NCBI RefSeq assembly: GCF_002251855.1
Contig: NZ_NOXW01000021.1
Coordinates: 496,001-560,000, forward strand
Direction of reading: 5' to 3'
DNA: 64,000 bases
Source: Rhodoferax sp. TH121
GTDB taxonomy: Bacteria; Pseudomonadota; Gammaproteobacteria; Burkholderiales; Burkholderiaceae_C
The notes under the pieces were generated by a model that was not told the origin of the DNA, did not search any database, and saw nothing but the letters and a program-made list of their open reading frames with translations. Of this stretch, positions 1-8,581 are shown in pieces (position 1 is the first letter of the stretch; the number at the start of each line of letters is the position of its first letter). A program made the translations under genes and the position numbers.

Positions 1-251
1 GCAAAGGCGGTGCCACCCTCGGCCGCCTGTTGCAGGGCCTGGCGGTAGGCCAGCAGGCTGGCCAGGCGCTGGGCCGGGCTGGCGTCACCCTCGTCGGCAA
101 TGTCGTCCGCGGTGCGGGCAAAGTGGTAGAGGGCAGCAATCGGTGTGCGCAACTGCGGCGGGCAGAGCCAGGAGGCGACCGGGAAGTTCTCGTAATGCGT
201 GATGGGGGCGGCGGCCGTAGTGGCAGGCTGGGGGCTGGGCATGGGCGCCAT
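1..251 (-). CDS. hpnC: Hydroxysqualene synthase HpnC, N-terminal part (runs off the window)
   Basis: Reading the minus strand from an ATG at 251 gives an open frame of about 83 codons to the window edge. It contains HYENFPVASWLCPP and HFARTADDIADEGD; the latter is the first aspartate-rich (DxxxD) prenyl-diphosphate/Mg-binding motif of squalene/phytoene synthases. The HYENFPVAS opening is characteristic of HpnC, which in the HpnCDE route converts presqualene diphosphate to hydroxysqualene for hopanoid synthesis. The C-terminal two thirds, including the second Asp-rich motif, are outside the window. A second in-frame ATG lies at 242. It is divergent from the RND efflux genes, with a short shared intergenic region. 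Family call is firm; the choice HpnC over HpnD rests on the N-terminal motif. Confidence 0.82.
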   Translation of the reverse strand, partial: MAPMPSPQPATTAAAPITHYENFPVASWLCPPQLRTPIAALYHFARTADDIADEGDASPAQRLASLLAYRQALQQAAEGGTAF

Positions 252-283
252 TGTGCCTTTGGGCCCATTCGCGCTGCCGTGCC

Positions 284-312
284 TTGACAAATATCAGGGC
301 TTACCCTAAATT
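284..312 (+). promoter_or_regulatory. Sigma70-type promoter of the RND efflux operon
   Basis: A perfect -35 TTGACA (284-289) is followed after 17 nt by TAAATT (307-312), a 4/6 match to the -10 consensus. Transcription would start near 319, about 70 nt before the adaptor ATG. Confidence 0.55.
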
Positions 313-333
313 ACTAACCATTCGGTCATTAGT
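313..333. promoter_or_regulatory. Putative TetR-type operator
   Basis: The segment reads ACTAACCATTCGGTCATTAG followed by T. The outer five bases on each side (ACTAA/TTAGT) form an inverted repeat, and the CATTCGGTC centre resembles operators of TetR/AcrR repressors that control RND pumps. It begins directly after the -10 box, so a bound repressor would block initiation. No tetR gene is present on this side of hpnC within the window, so the partner regulator is unknown. Confidence 0.4.
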
Positions 334-389
334 GGTGCTGGTCAGGTTGTCCGGCACCGTGTGTTTTTCTTTATTTGCCTCCCACCACC

Positions 390-1562
390 ATGCGCACCAG
401 AACTTTCACCACCGCAGGCGCCGTGCTAGCCACCGCGTTGTTCGTCACCGCCTGCTCCAAGCCTGCCCCGTCTGAGGAGCCGGTGCGTGCGGTCAAGATC
501 AGCACGGTGGGTATGGCCAGCATCCAGTCGGGGGCGGAGTTTTCGGGCGAGGTGCGGCCGCGCATTGAGTCGCGTCTGGGCTTCCGTGTGGCTGGCAAGC
601 TGGTGCGCCGCCCGGTGGAACTGGGCCAAACCGTGAAGGCCGGCCAGGTGCTGGCGCAGTTGGACCCGCAGGATTACAAGCTGGCGACGGAAGCCGCGCG
701 TGCCCAGGTTGCCGCTGCCGCCACCAACCGAGATCTCGCGGCCGCAGATTTCAAGCGTTTCAAGGAGCTGCGTGACCAGAACTTCATCAGCGGTGCTGAG
801 CTGGAGCGCCGCGAGGCCACGCTCAAAGCCGCCCAGGCCCAGCTCGACCAGGCCCAGGCCCAGCTCAACAGCCAGGGCAACCAGGCGTCTTACACGACGC
901 TGGTGGCCGACATGGCGGGCGTGGTGACGGCCATCAACGCCGAACCTGGCCAGGTGGTGAGTGCAGGGGCCCCCGTGGTGCAGATTGCCCAGGATGGCCC
1001 GCGCGACGTGGTGTTCTCGGTGCCCGAGGACAAGGTGGCCATGATCAAGGCAGGTTCCGCGGTGGATGTGAAGGTTTGGGCCAGCAAGACCACCGTGAAG
1101 GGCGTGGTGCGCGAAGTGGCTGCCAGTGCCGACCCGGTGACCCGCACCTTTGTGGTGAAGGTGGGGCTGGATGCCAAAGACGCTTTGGCACTCGGTACCA
1201 CGGTGTCCGTGGTGCCGCAGGCGTTTGACCGCAGCGGTGTGCAGGTCATCAAGCTGCCCACCAGTGCACTGGTGCAGAGTGGCAAGTCCACCGCCGTGTG
1301 GGTGCTGGACAGTGCCAGCATGACTGTGAAGCTGCAGCCCATCACCGTGGCCACGGCCGATGGCAACGAGGCCGTGGTGGCCGATGGTTTGCAGCCGGGC
1401 ATGCAGGTGGTGACGGCGGGTGTGCATGTGCTGTCGCCCGGCCAGAAAGTCTCCATTTACAAGGAAAAGTTGGCTGTAGCCGGCGCGGATGCTGCGCGAG
1501 CAGCTCCTGAAACTGTAGCGCCCGCTGCCGCCAAGGCCGCCAGCGAATCTGCTGCGAAGTGA
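390..1562 (+). CDS. RND efflux periplasmic adaptor lipoprotein (HlyD/MexA family)
   Basis: This 390-residue protein has an N-terminal hydrophobic stretch ending in a lipobox (VTAC, Cys22), so it should be a lipoprotein anchored in the inner membrane facing the periplasm. The order is typical of membrane-fusion proteins: a barrel-sandwich half (GFRVAGKLVRRPVELGQTVKAG), a helical hairpin rich in Ala/Gln (about residues 95-160), the second lipoyl half (VTAINAEPGQVVSAGAPV) and a beta-barrel/membrane-proximal part. The start at 390 was chosen over an in-frame ATG at 375 because it places the signal peptide normally. It is 7 nt upstream of the permease gene. The C-terminal Ala-rich tail (about residues 362-377) is encoded by a copy of the dispersed repeat. 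No outer-membrane factor gene follows, so the pump probably recruits a TolC-like protein encoded elsewhere. Confidence 0.9.
   Translation: MRTRTFTTAGAVLATALFVTACSKPAPSEEPVRAVKISTVGMASIQSGAEFSGEVRPRIESRLGFRVAGKLVRRPVELGQTVKAGQVLAQLDPQDYKLATEAARAQVAAAATNRDLAAADFKRFKELRDQNFISGAELERREATLKAAQAQLDQAQAQLNSQGNQASYTTLVADMAGVVTAINAEPGQVVSAGAPVVQIAQDGPRDVVFSVPEDKVAMIKAGSAVDVKVWASKTTVKGVVREVAASADPVTRTFVVKVGLDAKDALALGTTVSVVPQAFDRSGVQVIKLPTSALVQSGKSTAVWVLDSASMTVKLQPITVATADGNEAVVADGLQPGMQVVTAGVHVLSPGQKVSIYKEKLAVAGADAARAAPETVAPAAAKAASESAAK
1473..1520 (+). repeat. Dispersed repeat copy 1, inside adaptor gene
   Basis: Core TGCGCGAGCAGCTCCTGAAA, preceded by a GTAGCC...GGAT segment and followed by CTGTAGCG. It shares the TGCGYRANNAGCTMYKRA core with seven other copies in the window and reads in the same frame as copy 8 in rpoS, both giving the peptide APE. 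Confidence 0.6.
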
Positions 1563-1569
1563 GGCGCGC

Positions 1570-4500
1570 ATGAACCTCGACGAACCGAAACCAGGCTTTA
1601 ACCTCTCCAAGTGGGCGCTGGACCACGCGGCGCTCACGCGCTACCTGATGATCGTGCTGCTGTTGCTGGGGGTGGCGTCTTACTTCCAGCTCGGGCAGGA
1701 CGAAGACCCGCCGTTTACCTTCCGCGCCATGGTGGTGCGCACCTATTGGCCCGGCGCTACGGCGCAGCAGGTGGCCGAGCAGGTGACCGACAAGATTGAG
1801 CGCACGCTGCAGGAAGTGCCGTACGCCGACAAGATCCGCAGCTACTCCAAACCTGGTGAATCGCAAATCATTTTCCAGATCAAGGATTCCAGCAAACCGT
1901 CGGATGTGCCCAACGTGTGGTACAGCGTGCGCAAGAAGGTGGGCGATATCCGCGGCACTTTGCCCGGCGGTGTGGTGGGCCCCTTCTTCAACGATGACTT
2001 CGGTGATGTGTACGGCGTGATCTACGCACTGGAGGCCGACGGCTTCAACTACGCTGAACTCAAATCCTTTGCAGACGACGTGCGCCAACGCCTGCTGCGG
2101 GTGCCCGATGTGGCCAAGGTGGAGCTGTTTGGTGCGCAGGACGAGAAGCTGTACATCGAAATCTCGCAGAAGCGCTTGGCCCAGTTGGGGTTGGATCTGA
2201 ACCAGGTGCTGGCGCAGCTGGGCCAGCAGAATGCGGTGGAATCTGCCGGAGCGGTGCAAACGCCGCTGGACGTGGTGCAGGTGCGCGTGGGCGGCCAGTT
2301 CAACCGCGTCGAGGAGCTGCAGGCCATGCCGATCCGCGGCGCCTCTGGCAACCAGTTGCAGCTCAAAGACATTGCCACCATTGCCAAGGGCTATGTGGAC
2401 CCACCGTCGGTGAAGGTGCACCACCAAGGCAAGGAAGTGATCGCGCTGGGGGTGTCCATGACCAAGGGTGGCGACATCATTGCGCTGGGCAAGTCCCTGG
2501 AGAAAGCGTTTGTCGGTATCGAGCGGGATCTGCCCGCTGGCATCAAGCTGGTGCAACTGCAGGACCAACCGAAATCGGTCACATCTTCGGTCAATGAATT
2601 TGTGAAAGTGCTGATTGAGGCGGTGGTGATTGTGCTGGCGGTGAGTTTTATCTCGTTGGGCTTGCACAAGCGCCCTGGCAAGAATCCGCTGTGGAAGCGC
2701 TGGATTCTGGACATACGCCCCGGCTTGGTGGTGGGCATCACCATCCCGCTGGTGCTGGCGGTGACCTTTTTGGGCATGTACTACTGGGGCATTGGCCTCC
2801 ACAAGATTTCGCTGGGATCGCTGATCATTGCGCTGGGTTTGCTGGTGGACGATGCCATCATTGCCGTGGAAATGATGGTGCGCAAGATGGAGGAGGGCTA
2901 CGACAAGGTGCGTGCGGCCACCTTCGCGTATGAAGTGACCGCCATGCCCATGTTGACAGGTACGCTGATCACCGCCGTAGGCTTTTTGCCCATCGGTCTG
3001 GCCAAGTCCACTACAGGCGAGTACACCTTTGCGATTTTTGCGGTGACGGTGCTGGCGCTGATCCTGAGCTGGTTTGTGTCTGTGTACTTCGTTCCCTACC
3101 TGGGGACTCTGTTGCTCAAGGAGCACAAGCACGTTGCGGGTGAGGAAAGTGTGCATGCCGAGCACTTCGACACGCCGTTCTACAACATCTTCCGCAAGAC
3201 GGTGAGCTGGTGCGTGCAGCACCGCTGGCTAACCATTGGCGCCACCATTTTGGTGTTCGCGCTGGGCATTGTCGGTATGGGCAAGGTGCAGCAGCAGTTC
3301 TTCCCCGATTCCAGCCGCCCCGAAGTACTGGTGGACATCTGGTTCCCGGAAGGTACGTCTTTCGCGGCCAACCAGGAAGTCACCCAGCGCGTCGAAAAAC
3401 GCCTGATGGCGGAGGAGGGCGTGAGCACCGTGAGCACCTGGATTGGTTCGGGTGTGCCGCGCTTCTACCTGCCGCTGGACCAAGTGTTCCCGCAGACCAA
3501 CGTGTCGCAGTTCATCATCATCCCCAAGGATTTGAAGGTGCGCGAAAGCCTGCGGGTGAAATTGCCGGCGCTGCTGGCCAGCGAATTCCCCGAGGTGCGT
3601 GGGCGCGTCAAGCTGCTGCCCAACGGCCCGCCGGTGCCCTACCCTGTGCAGTTCCGCGTGGTCGGCCCCGATCCGATTGCCTTGCGTGATCGGGCGGACG
3701 AGGTCAAAGCCGTGATGCGCGCCAGCCCCAACACGCGTGGTGTGAATGACAACTGGAATGAGTCGGTCAAAGTGCTGCGTCTGGAAGTGGACCAGGCCAA
3801 GGCCCGCGCTCTGGGTGTGACCAGCCAGTCAATCGCCCAAGCCTCCAAGACGGTGCTGGCCGGTACGACCGTGGGCCAGTACCGCGAAGGTGACAAGCTC
3901 ATTGACATCGTGCTGCGCCAGCCGCTGGACGAGCGCAACGCGATTACTGACATTGCCAACGCCTACCTGCCAACGGCCAGTGGCAAGTCGATCCCGCTGA
4001 CGCAGATCGCCAAGCCGGTGTTCACTTGGGAGCCCGGTGTGATGTGGCGCGAGAACCGCGACTATGCCATCACCGTGCAGGGTGACATCGTGGAAGGCCT
4101 GCAGGGCGCCACTGTGACGGCCGAACTGCTGCCCCAGCTCAAAACGCTGGAAGCCAATTGGCAACAAGCCAACCTGCATGGCTACCGGATTGAGGTGGCT
4201 GGCGCGGTGGAGGAGAGCTCCAAGGGATCGGCGTCTATTGTGGCCGGTGTGCCCATCATGCTGTTCCTGACCTTCACGCTGCTGATGCTGCAGCTGCAAA
4301 GCTTCAGCCGCGCACTGCTGGTGTTTATCACCGGGCCCTTGGGTATTGCCGGTGTGGCGGGCGCGCTGATCCTGTTGGGCCGTCCCTTTGGCTTTGTGGC
4401 GCTGCTGGGGGTGATCGCCCTCATGGGCATGATCCAGCGCAACTCGGTGATCCTGATCGACCAGATTGAGCAGGACCGCGCCAACGGCATCCCGGCCTGG

Positions 4501-4725
4501 GACGCGATTGTGGAGTCCGCCGTGCGGCGCTTGCGCCCCATCGTGCTGACCGCCGCGGCTGCGGTGCTGGCCATGATTCCGCTGTCTCGTTCGGTGTTCT
4601 GGGGGCCTATGGCCGTGGCCATCATGGGCGGTCTGATCGTGGCAACCGTGCTGACTTTGCTGGCTTTGCCGGCCATGTACGCCGCCTGGTTCCGGGTCAA
4701 GAAAGAGCCATCTGCGGGGACTTGA
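1570..4725 (+). CDS. RND multidrug efflux permease (AcrB/HAE-like)
   Basis: The 1051-residue protein has the length and plan of proton-driven RND exporters: a first membrane helix at about 22-40 (YLMIVLLLLGVASYF), a large periplasmic loop, membrane helices 2-6 (about 340-520), a cytoplasmic linker, helix 7 (about 555-575), a second periplasmic loop and helices 8-12 to the end. Helix 4 carries the adjacent aspartates of the proton relay (GLLVDDAIIAVE, Asp427-Asp428). LGVIALMGMIQRNSVILIDQIEQ matches the conserved segment of helix 11 and following loop. It forms an operon with the adaptor just upstream and should assemble as an inner-membrane trimer with it. The substrate cannot be told from sequence; the divergence from classical AcrB suggests a TriC-like or uncharacterised subgroup. 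Confidence 0.93.
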   Translation: MNLDEPKPGFNLSKWALDHAALTRYLMIVLLLLGVASYFQLGQDEDPPFTFRAMVVRTYWPGATAQQVAEQVTDKIERTLQEVPYADKIRSYSKPGESQIIFQIKDSSKPSDVPNVWYSVRKKVGDIRGTLPGGVVGPFFNDDFGDVYGVIYALEADGFNYAELKSFADDVRQRLLRVPDVAKVELFGAQDEKLYIEISQKRLAQLGLDLNQVLAQLGQQNAVESAGAVQTPLDVVQVRVGGQFNRVEELQAMPIRGASGNQLQLKDIATIAKGYVDPPSVKVHHQGKEVIALGVSMTKGGDIIALGKSLEKAFVGIERDLPAGIKLVQLQDQPKSVTSSVNEFVKVLIEAVVIVLAVSFISLGLHKRPGKNPLWKRWILDIRPGLVVGITIPLVLAVTFLGMYYWGIGLHKISLGSLIIALGLLVDDAIIAVEMMVRKMEEGYDKVRAATFAYEVTAMPMLTGTLITAVGFLPIGLAKSTTGEYTFAIFAVTVLALILSWFVSVYFVPYLGTLLLKEHKHVAGEESVHAEHFDTPFYNIFRKTVSWCVQHRWLTIGATILVFALGIVGMGKVQQQFFPDSSRPEVLVDIWFPEGTSFAANQEVTQRVEKRLMAEEGVSTVSTWIGSGVPRFYLPLDQVFPQTNVSQFIIIPKDLKVRESLRVKLPALLASEFPEVRGRVKLLPNGPPVPYPVQFRVVGPDPIALRDRADEVKAVMRASPNTRGVNDNWNESVKVLRLEVDQAKARALGVTSQSIAQASKTVLAGTTVGQYREGDKLIDIVLRQPLDERNAITDIANAYLPTASGKSIPLTQIAKPVFTWEPGVMWRENRDYAITVQGDIVEGLQGATVTAELLPQLKTLEANWQQANLHGYRIEVAGAVEESSKGSASIVAGVPIMLFLTFTLLMLQLQSFSRALLVFITGPLGIAGVAGALILLGRPFGFVALLGVIALMGMIQRNSVILIDQIEQDRANGIPAWDAIVESAVRRLRPIVLTAAAAVLAMIPLSRSVFWGPMAVAIMGGLIVATVLTLLALPAMYAAWFRVKKEPSAGT

Positions 4726-4838
4726 GGAGAGTCGGTCTTTCCGCAGGTTAAAATAGCGGGCTGACCGATTTCAAATGGGTGGTCTGGGCCTTGCAAGAAC
4801 TCCTCGCAAGCGCACTTGGCCTCCCTTTTCTGTTTTTT

Positions 4839-4925
4839 GCGCGGGTGGCGAAATTGGTAGACGCACCAGGTTTAGGTCCTGACGGTGGCAACACTGTGGG
4901 GGTTCGAGTCCCCCCCCGCGCACCA
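4839..4925 (+). tRNA. tRNA-Leu (UAG)
   Basis: Complete cloverleaf of 87 nt with a long variable arm as expected for leucine tRNA. The acceptor stem GCGCGGG pairs with CCCGCGC; the anticodon loop TTTAGGT gives UAG, and a CCA end is encoded at 4923-4925. The gene lies 70 nt upstream of tig on the same strand. Confidence 0.96.
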
Positions 4926-4935
4926 ACCTTAAACA

Positions 4936-4971
4936 GGCACCGTTGATCGGTGCCGCAGGTGAAAGTCCTGC
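4936..4971 (+). other. Two consecutive hairpins between tRNA-Leu and tig
   Basis: GGCACCG/CGGTGCC (4936-4954, 5-nt loop) is directly followed by GCAGG/CCTGC (4955-4971, 7-nt loop). No T-run follows, so this is not an intrinsic terminator; it probably forms the leader of tig mRNA or a processing signal that separates the tRNA from the mRNA. Confidence 0.4.
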
Positions 4972-4995
4972 CAACACCAACATTAGGAGCTAACC

Positions 4996-6306
4996 ATGGC
5001 CGTTACTGTAGAAACTCTGGAAAAACTGGAGCGCAAGATCACCCTGACACTGCCTGTGGGTGTGATCCAGTCTGAAGTAGACAGCCGTCTGCGCAAGCTT
5101 GCCCGCACGGTGAAGATGGATGGTTTCCGTCCTGGCAAAGTGCCCATGAACGTGGTGACACAGCGCTATGGTTACTCTGTGCACTACGAAGTGATGAACG
5201 ACAAAGTGGGCGAGGCTTTTGCTACTGCTGCCAATGAAGCCAAGCTGCGCGTGGCTGGTCAGCCCAAGATCACCGAGAGCGAAACTGCGGCAGAAGGCCA
5301 AGTGGCTTTCGACGCTGTGTTTGAAGTGTTCCCCGAAGTTAAAATTGGTGACTTGGCGACCGCCGAAGTCGAAAAGCTGTCTGCTGACGTGACCGACGAA
5401 GCCATCGACAAGACTATCGAAATCTTGCGTAAGCAGCGTCGCACCTTTGCCCAGCGTGCGCAGGGCACTGCGGCGCAAGACACTGACCGCGTGACTGTAG
5501 ACTTCGAAGGCAAGATCGATGGCGAGCCCTTCGCTGGCGGCAAGGCCGATGACTTCCAGTTCATCTTGGGTGATGGCCAGATGCTGAAGGAGTTTGAAGA
5601 CGCCACCCGTGGCATGAAAGCTGGCGAAAGCAAGACTTTCCCGCTGGCATTCCCTGCCGATTACCACGGCAAGGACGTAGCCGGCAAGACCGCTGACTTC
5701 CTAGTGACCTTGAAGAAGCTCGAAGCTGCCAACCTGCCCGCCGTGGACGGCGAGCTGGCTAAGTCACTGGGTATTGCCGAAGGCACCGTGGAAGCGTTGC
5801 GCGCCGACATTCGCAAGAACCTGGAACGTGAAGTTAAGTTCCGTCTGCTGGCCAAAAACAAGCAAGCTGCCATGGATGCCCTGGTTGCCAAGGCTGAACT
5901 CGATTTACCCAAGTCCAGCGTGCAAGCCGAACTCGATCGCATGGTTGAGAGCGCCCGTGCAGACCTGAAGCAACGCGGCATCAAGGATGCTGACAAGGCG
6001 CCGATTCCAGACGACATCTTCCGTCCCCAAGCCGAACGCCGTGTGCGCTTGGGGCTGGTGGTGGCTGAACTGGTGCGCGTGAACGACTTGGCCGCCAAGC
6101 CTGAGCAGATCAAGGCCCACGTGGATGAGCTCGCGGCCAGCTACGAGAAGCCTGCTGATGTGGTGCGTTGGTACTTTGGCGACAACCGCCGAATGGCTGA
6201 AGTCGAAGCCATCGTGATTGAAAACAACGTAACCGAGTTCGTATTGGCCAAAGCCAAGGTCACTGCCAAGGCGGTGTCCTTTGATGAATTGATGGCCCAG
6301 AACTGA
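4996..6306 (+). CDS. tig: Trigger factor, ribosome-associated chaperone/prolyl isomerase
   Basis: The 436-residue protein has the three-part plan of trigger factor: an N-terminal ribosome-binding domain with the signature loop GFRPGKVP (about residues 43-50), a central FKBP-type isomerase domain (about 150-240, DRVTVDFEGKIDGEPFAGG) and a C-terminal chaperone domain rich in charged helices. It binds nascent chains at the ribosome exit tunnel in the cytosol. The start is set by a Shine-Dalgarno sequence (TAGGAGC) 6 nt ahead of ATG. It heads the tig-clpP-clpX-lon series, the common order in proteobacteria. An inverted repeat separates it from clpP. Confidence 0.98.
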   Translation: MAVTVETLEKLERKITLTLPVGVIQSEVDSRLRKLARTVKMDGFRPGKVPMNVVTQRYGYSVHYEVMNDKVGEAFATAANEAKLRVAGQPKITESETAAEGQVAFDAVFEVFPEVKIGDLATAEVEKLSADVTDEAIDKTIEILRKQRRTFAQRAQGTAAQDTDRVTVDFEGKIDGEPFAGGKADDFQFILGDGQMLKEFEDATRGMKAGESKTFPLAFPADYHGKDVAGKTADFLVTLKKLEAANLPAVDGELAKSLGIAEGTVEALRADIRKNLEREVKFRLLAKNKQAAMDALVAKAELDLPKSSVQAELDRMVESARADLKQRGIKDADKAPIPDDIFRPQAERRVRLGLVVAELVRVNDLAAKPEQIKAHVDELAASYEKPADVVRWYFGDNRRMAEVEAIVIENNVTEFVLAKAKVTAKAVSFDELMAQN

Positions 6307-6342
6307 TTGGCCGTGGCATTGGCGTGCCCGGCACGCTGAACC

Positions 6343-6393
6343 GCAAATGGGGCTTGCGCGGGACTTGCAGTCTGGCGGTCAAGCCCCATTTGC
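6343..6393 (+). repeat. Perfect 14-bp inverted repeat between tig and clpP
   Basis: GCAAATGGGGCTTG (6343-6356) is repeated exactly in reverse complement as CAAGCCCCATTTGC (6380-6393), with a 23-nt loop. No T-run follows directly (the next bases are ATGGAGGAGCC; a run of six T begins about 20 nt later), so it is not a standard terminator. It ends 52 nt before the clpP start and could be a regulatory stem in the tig-clpP transcript. Confidence 0.6.
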
Positions 6394-6445
6394 ATGGAGG
6401 AGCCGGTTTTTTCGGTACAGTTAGACCATTCAATTTGGAGAGCAT

Positions 6446-7075
6446 ATGAACGTGAAGTATGGAATGTCCGGCGCAATGGATACGCAGGCTTTGGGCATGG
6501 TCCCCATGGTCATCGAGCAGTCGGGTCGCGGTGAGCGCTCCTACGACATCTATTCACGTTTGCTCAAAGAGCGCGTGATTTTTTTGGTCGGTCCGGTGAA
6601 TGACCAGACCGCCAACTTGGTGGTGGCCCAGCTTCTCTTTTTGGAAAGCGAAAACCCTGACAAGGACATTTCGTTCTACATCAACTCCCCGGGTGGTTCT
6701 GTGAGTGCTGGCATGGCGATTTATGACACCATGAACTTCATCAAGCCCGATGTGTCAACGCTATGCACCGGCATGGCCGCCAGCATGGGGGCTTTCCTGC
6801 TGGCTGCGGGCGCCAAGGGCAAGCGTTTTTCGCTGCCCAACTCCAAGGTCATGATCCACCAGCCCTTGGGCGGCACCCAGGGCCAAGCCACTGAGATCGA
6901 GATCCACGCACGCGAAATCCTCAAGACGCGTGAGCAGCTGAACAAAATCTTGGCTGAACGTACAGGCCAGCCCTTGGAAAAGATCGAGCGTGACACCGAA
7001 CGTGATTACTACCTGTCTGCGGACGAAGCCAAGGAATATGGCTTGGTGGACCAGGTGATCGCCAAGCGTCCCTGA
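6446..7075 (+). CDS. clpP: ATP-dependent Clp protease proteolytic subunit
   Basis: ClpP of 209 residues forms the tetradecameric serine protease chamber that works with ClpX and ClpA, both encoded in this window. The catalytic triad is visible: Ser113 in [11 protein letters not shown], His138 in [10 protein letters not shown] and Asp187 in the DTERD segment, with spacing identical to the E. coli enzyme plus 16 residues. The start is supported by GGAGAGCAT just before ATG. The N-terminal 25 residues are probably a short propeptide or flexible leader. An intrinsic terminator follows, so clpP and clpX are at least partly uncoupled. Confidence 0.98.
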   Translation: MNVKYGMSGAMDTQALGMVPMVIEQSGRGERSYDIYSRLLKERVIFLVGPVNDQTANLVVAQLLFLESENPDKDISFYINSPGGSVSAGMAIYDTMNFIKPDVSTLCTGMAASMGAFLLAAGAKGKRFSLPNSKVMIHQPLGGTQGQATEIEIHAREILKTREQLNKILAERTGQPLEKIERDTERDYYLSADEAKEYGLVDQVIAKRP

Positions 7076-7096
7076 TCGAGCGGCTTCAGGCCCCCA

Positions 7097-7130
7097 ACGG
7101 TGTCTTTCTGCTGGAAAGGCACCGTTTTTA
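7097..7130 (+). terminator. Intrinsic terminator after clpP
   Basis: A 12-bp stem ACGGTGTCTTTC/GAAAGGCACCGT with one G-T wobble and a 5-nt loop is followed by TTTTTA. It lies between clpP and clpX on the same strand and may attenuate read-through into clpX. Confidence 0.8.
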
Positions 7131-7172
7131 TTTGGTTATCATTGCTCAACTTAGCGAAAAGGCAGACTTCAC

Positions 7173-8438
7173 ATGGCCGAGAAAAAAGGCGCAACCGGCG
7201 AAAAAACCTTGTACTGCTCTTTCTGCGGCAAGAGCCAGCACGAGGTTAAAAAGCTGATTGCTGGCCCGTCGGTGTTTGTGTGCGATGAGTGCATCGAACT
7301 CTGCAACGAAATCATCCGCGATGAGTTGCCAGCAACCACCGAGAGCAAAGACGCACGCAGCGAGTTGCCCACGCCTGCTGACATCAAAGCCAACCTGGAC
7401 AATTACGTCATTGGGCAAGAGCCCGCGAAGCGCACGTTGGCGGTGGCGGTGTACAACCACTACAAACGCCTGAAGCACAAGGAAAAAGCCAAGAAGGACG
7501 ATGTCGAACTGGCCAAGAGCAATATCTTGCTGATTGGTCCGACGGGTTCTGGCAAGACGCTGCTGGCACAGACTCTGGCTCGCATGCTGGACGTCCCGTT
7601 TGTGATGGCTGACGCCACGACTTTGACGGAAGCCGGTTACGTGGGCGAGGACGTGGAGAACATCGTTTTGAAGCTGCTGCAAAGCTGCAACTACGATGTG
7701 GAGCGCGCGCAACGCGGCATTGTCTATATTGACGAGATCGACAAGATCTCGCGCAAGTCCGACAACCCCTCCATCACCCGTGACGTGTCCGGTGAGGGCG
7801 TGCAGCAGGCCTTGCTCAAACTCATCGAGGGCACCATGGCCAGCGTGCCCCCCCAGGGTGGGCGCAAGCATCCCAACCAAGACTTTGTGCAGATCGACAC
7901 CACGAATATTTTGTTCATTTGTGGTGGCGCGTTCGCAGGTCTTGAGAAGGTCATTGAGCGCCGTACTGAGTCTTCGGGCATCGGCTTTGGTGCAGCGGTC
8001 AAGAGCAAGCAACAGCGCGCCTTGACTGAGGTGTTTAAGGAAGTGGAGCCGGAGGATTTGATCAAGTTCGGTTTGATTCCAGAACTGGTCGGGCGTATGC
8101 CTGTGGTGGCCACCTTGGCGGAGCTGACAGAAGACGCATTGGTGCAGATTCTGACGGAGCCCAAGAACGCATTGGTCAAGCAATATGCCAAGTTGTTGGC
8201 CATGGAGGGTGCGGAGTTAGAAATTCGCCCCGCTGGCCTCAAGGCGATTGCCAAGCGTGCCTTGGCGCGCAAGACCGGTGCCCGTGGACTGCGTTCCATT
8301 CTCGAGCAATCGCTGATTGACACCATGTACGAGTTGCCCAATGCGGGCAATGTGGAAAAAGTGGTGGTCGATGAATCCACCATCGAAGAAAACCAGCCGC
8401 CCTTGCTGGTCTACCGCGAGTCGGCCAAGAAGGCGTAG
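7173..8438 (+). CDS. clpX: ATP-dependent Clp protease ATP-binding subunit ClpX
   Basis: The 421-residue AAA+ unfoldase starts with the ClpX-type zinc-binding domain (Cys15, Cys18, Cys37, Cys40). The Walker A motif GPTGSGKT begins at Gly122 (Lys128), and Walker B is [10 protein letters not shown]. The conserved loops GYVGEDVEN (pore loop) and the arginine-finger region are present, and the IGF-type loop for docking on ClpP appears as GIGFGA. It recognises tagged substrates (for example ssrA) and feeds them to ClpP in the cytosol. It follows clpP after a terminator and precedes lon. Confidence 0.98.
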   Translation: MAEKKGATGEKTLYCSFCGKSQHEVKKLIAGPSVFVCDECIELCNEIIRDELPATTESKDARSELPTPADIKANLDNYVIGQEPAKRTLAVAVYNHYKRLKHKEKAKKDDVELAKSNILLIGPTGSGKTLLAQTLARMLDVPFVMADATTLTEAGYVGEDVENIVLKLLQSCNYDVERAQRGIVYIDEIDKISRKSDNPSITRDVSGEGVQQALLKLIEGTMASVPPQGGRKHPNQDFVQIDTTNILFICGGAFAGLEKVIERRTESSGIGFGAAVKSKQQRALTEVFKEVEPEDLIKFGLIPELVGRMPVVATLAELTEDALVQILTEPKNALVKQYAKLLAMEGAELEIRPAGLKAIAKRALARKTGARGLRSILEQSLIDTMYELPNAGNVEKVVVDESTIEENQPPLLVYRESAKKA

Positions 8439-8486
8439 AGCATTTCCGCCCAAGGGTTCAATTAACAGGGCTTTTGGGCGAGTACA

Positions 8487-8541
8487 CCTGAAATTGCAGG
8501 CCAAGTTGCCACCCATAATGGCACTGCGCTTGAATTTCAGG
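8487..8541. repeat. 9-bp inverted repeat overlapping the lon promoter
   Basis: CCTGAAATT (8487-8495) and AATTTCAGG (8533-8541) are exact reverse complements separated by 37 bp. The right arm overlaps the proposed sigma32 -35 box of lon, so the pair could be a regulatory site; spacing is too long for a simple operator. Confidence 0.35.
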
Positions 8542-8556
8542 CAACTCGGTCCATAT
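8529..8556 (+). promoter_or_regulatory. Heat-shock (sigma32/RpoH)-type promoter of lon
   Basis: CTTGAAT (8529-8535) matches 6 of 7 bases of the sigma32 -35 element CTTGAAA. After 13 nt comes GTCCATAT (8549-8556), a 6/8 match to CCCCATNT. Spacing is optimal. The inferred start near 8563 gives a leader of about 20 nt containing the lon ribosome-binding site. lon is a heat-shock gene in other proteobacteria. Confidence 0.5.
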
Positions 8557-8581
8557 TCAACAGGTAACGAAAAGGTTCCCC

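Noticed and set aside
1342..3222. 626-codon open frame on the minus strand
   Set aside because: It is antisense to the RND adaptor and permease, is rich in His/Arg/Gln as expected for a shadow of GC-rich coding sequence, and has no family motif.
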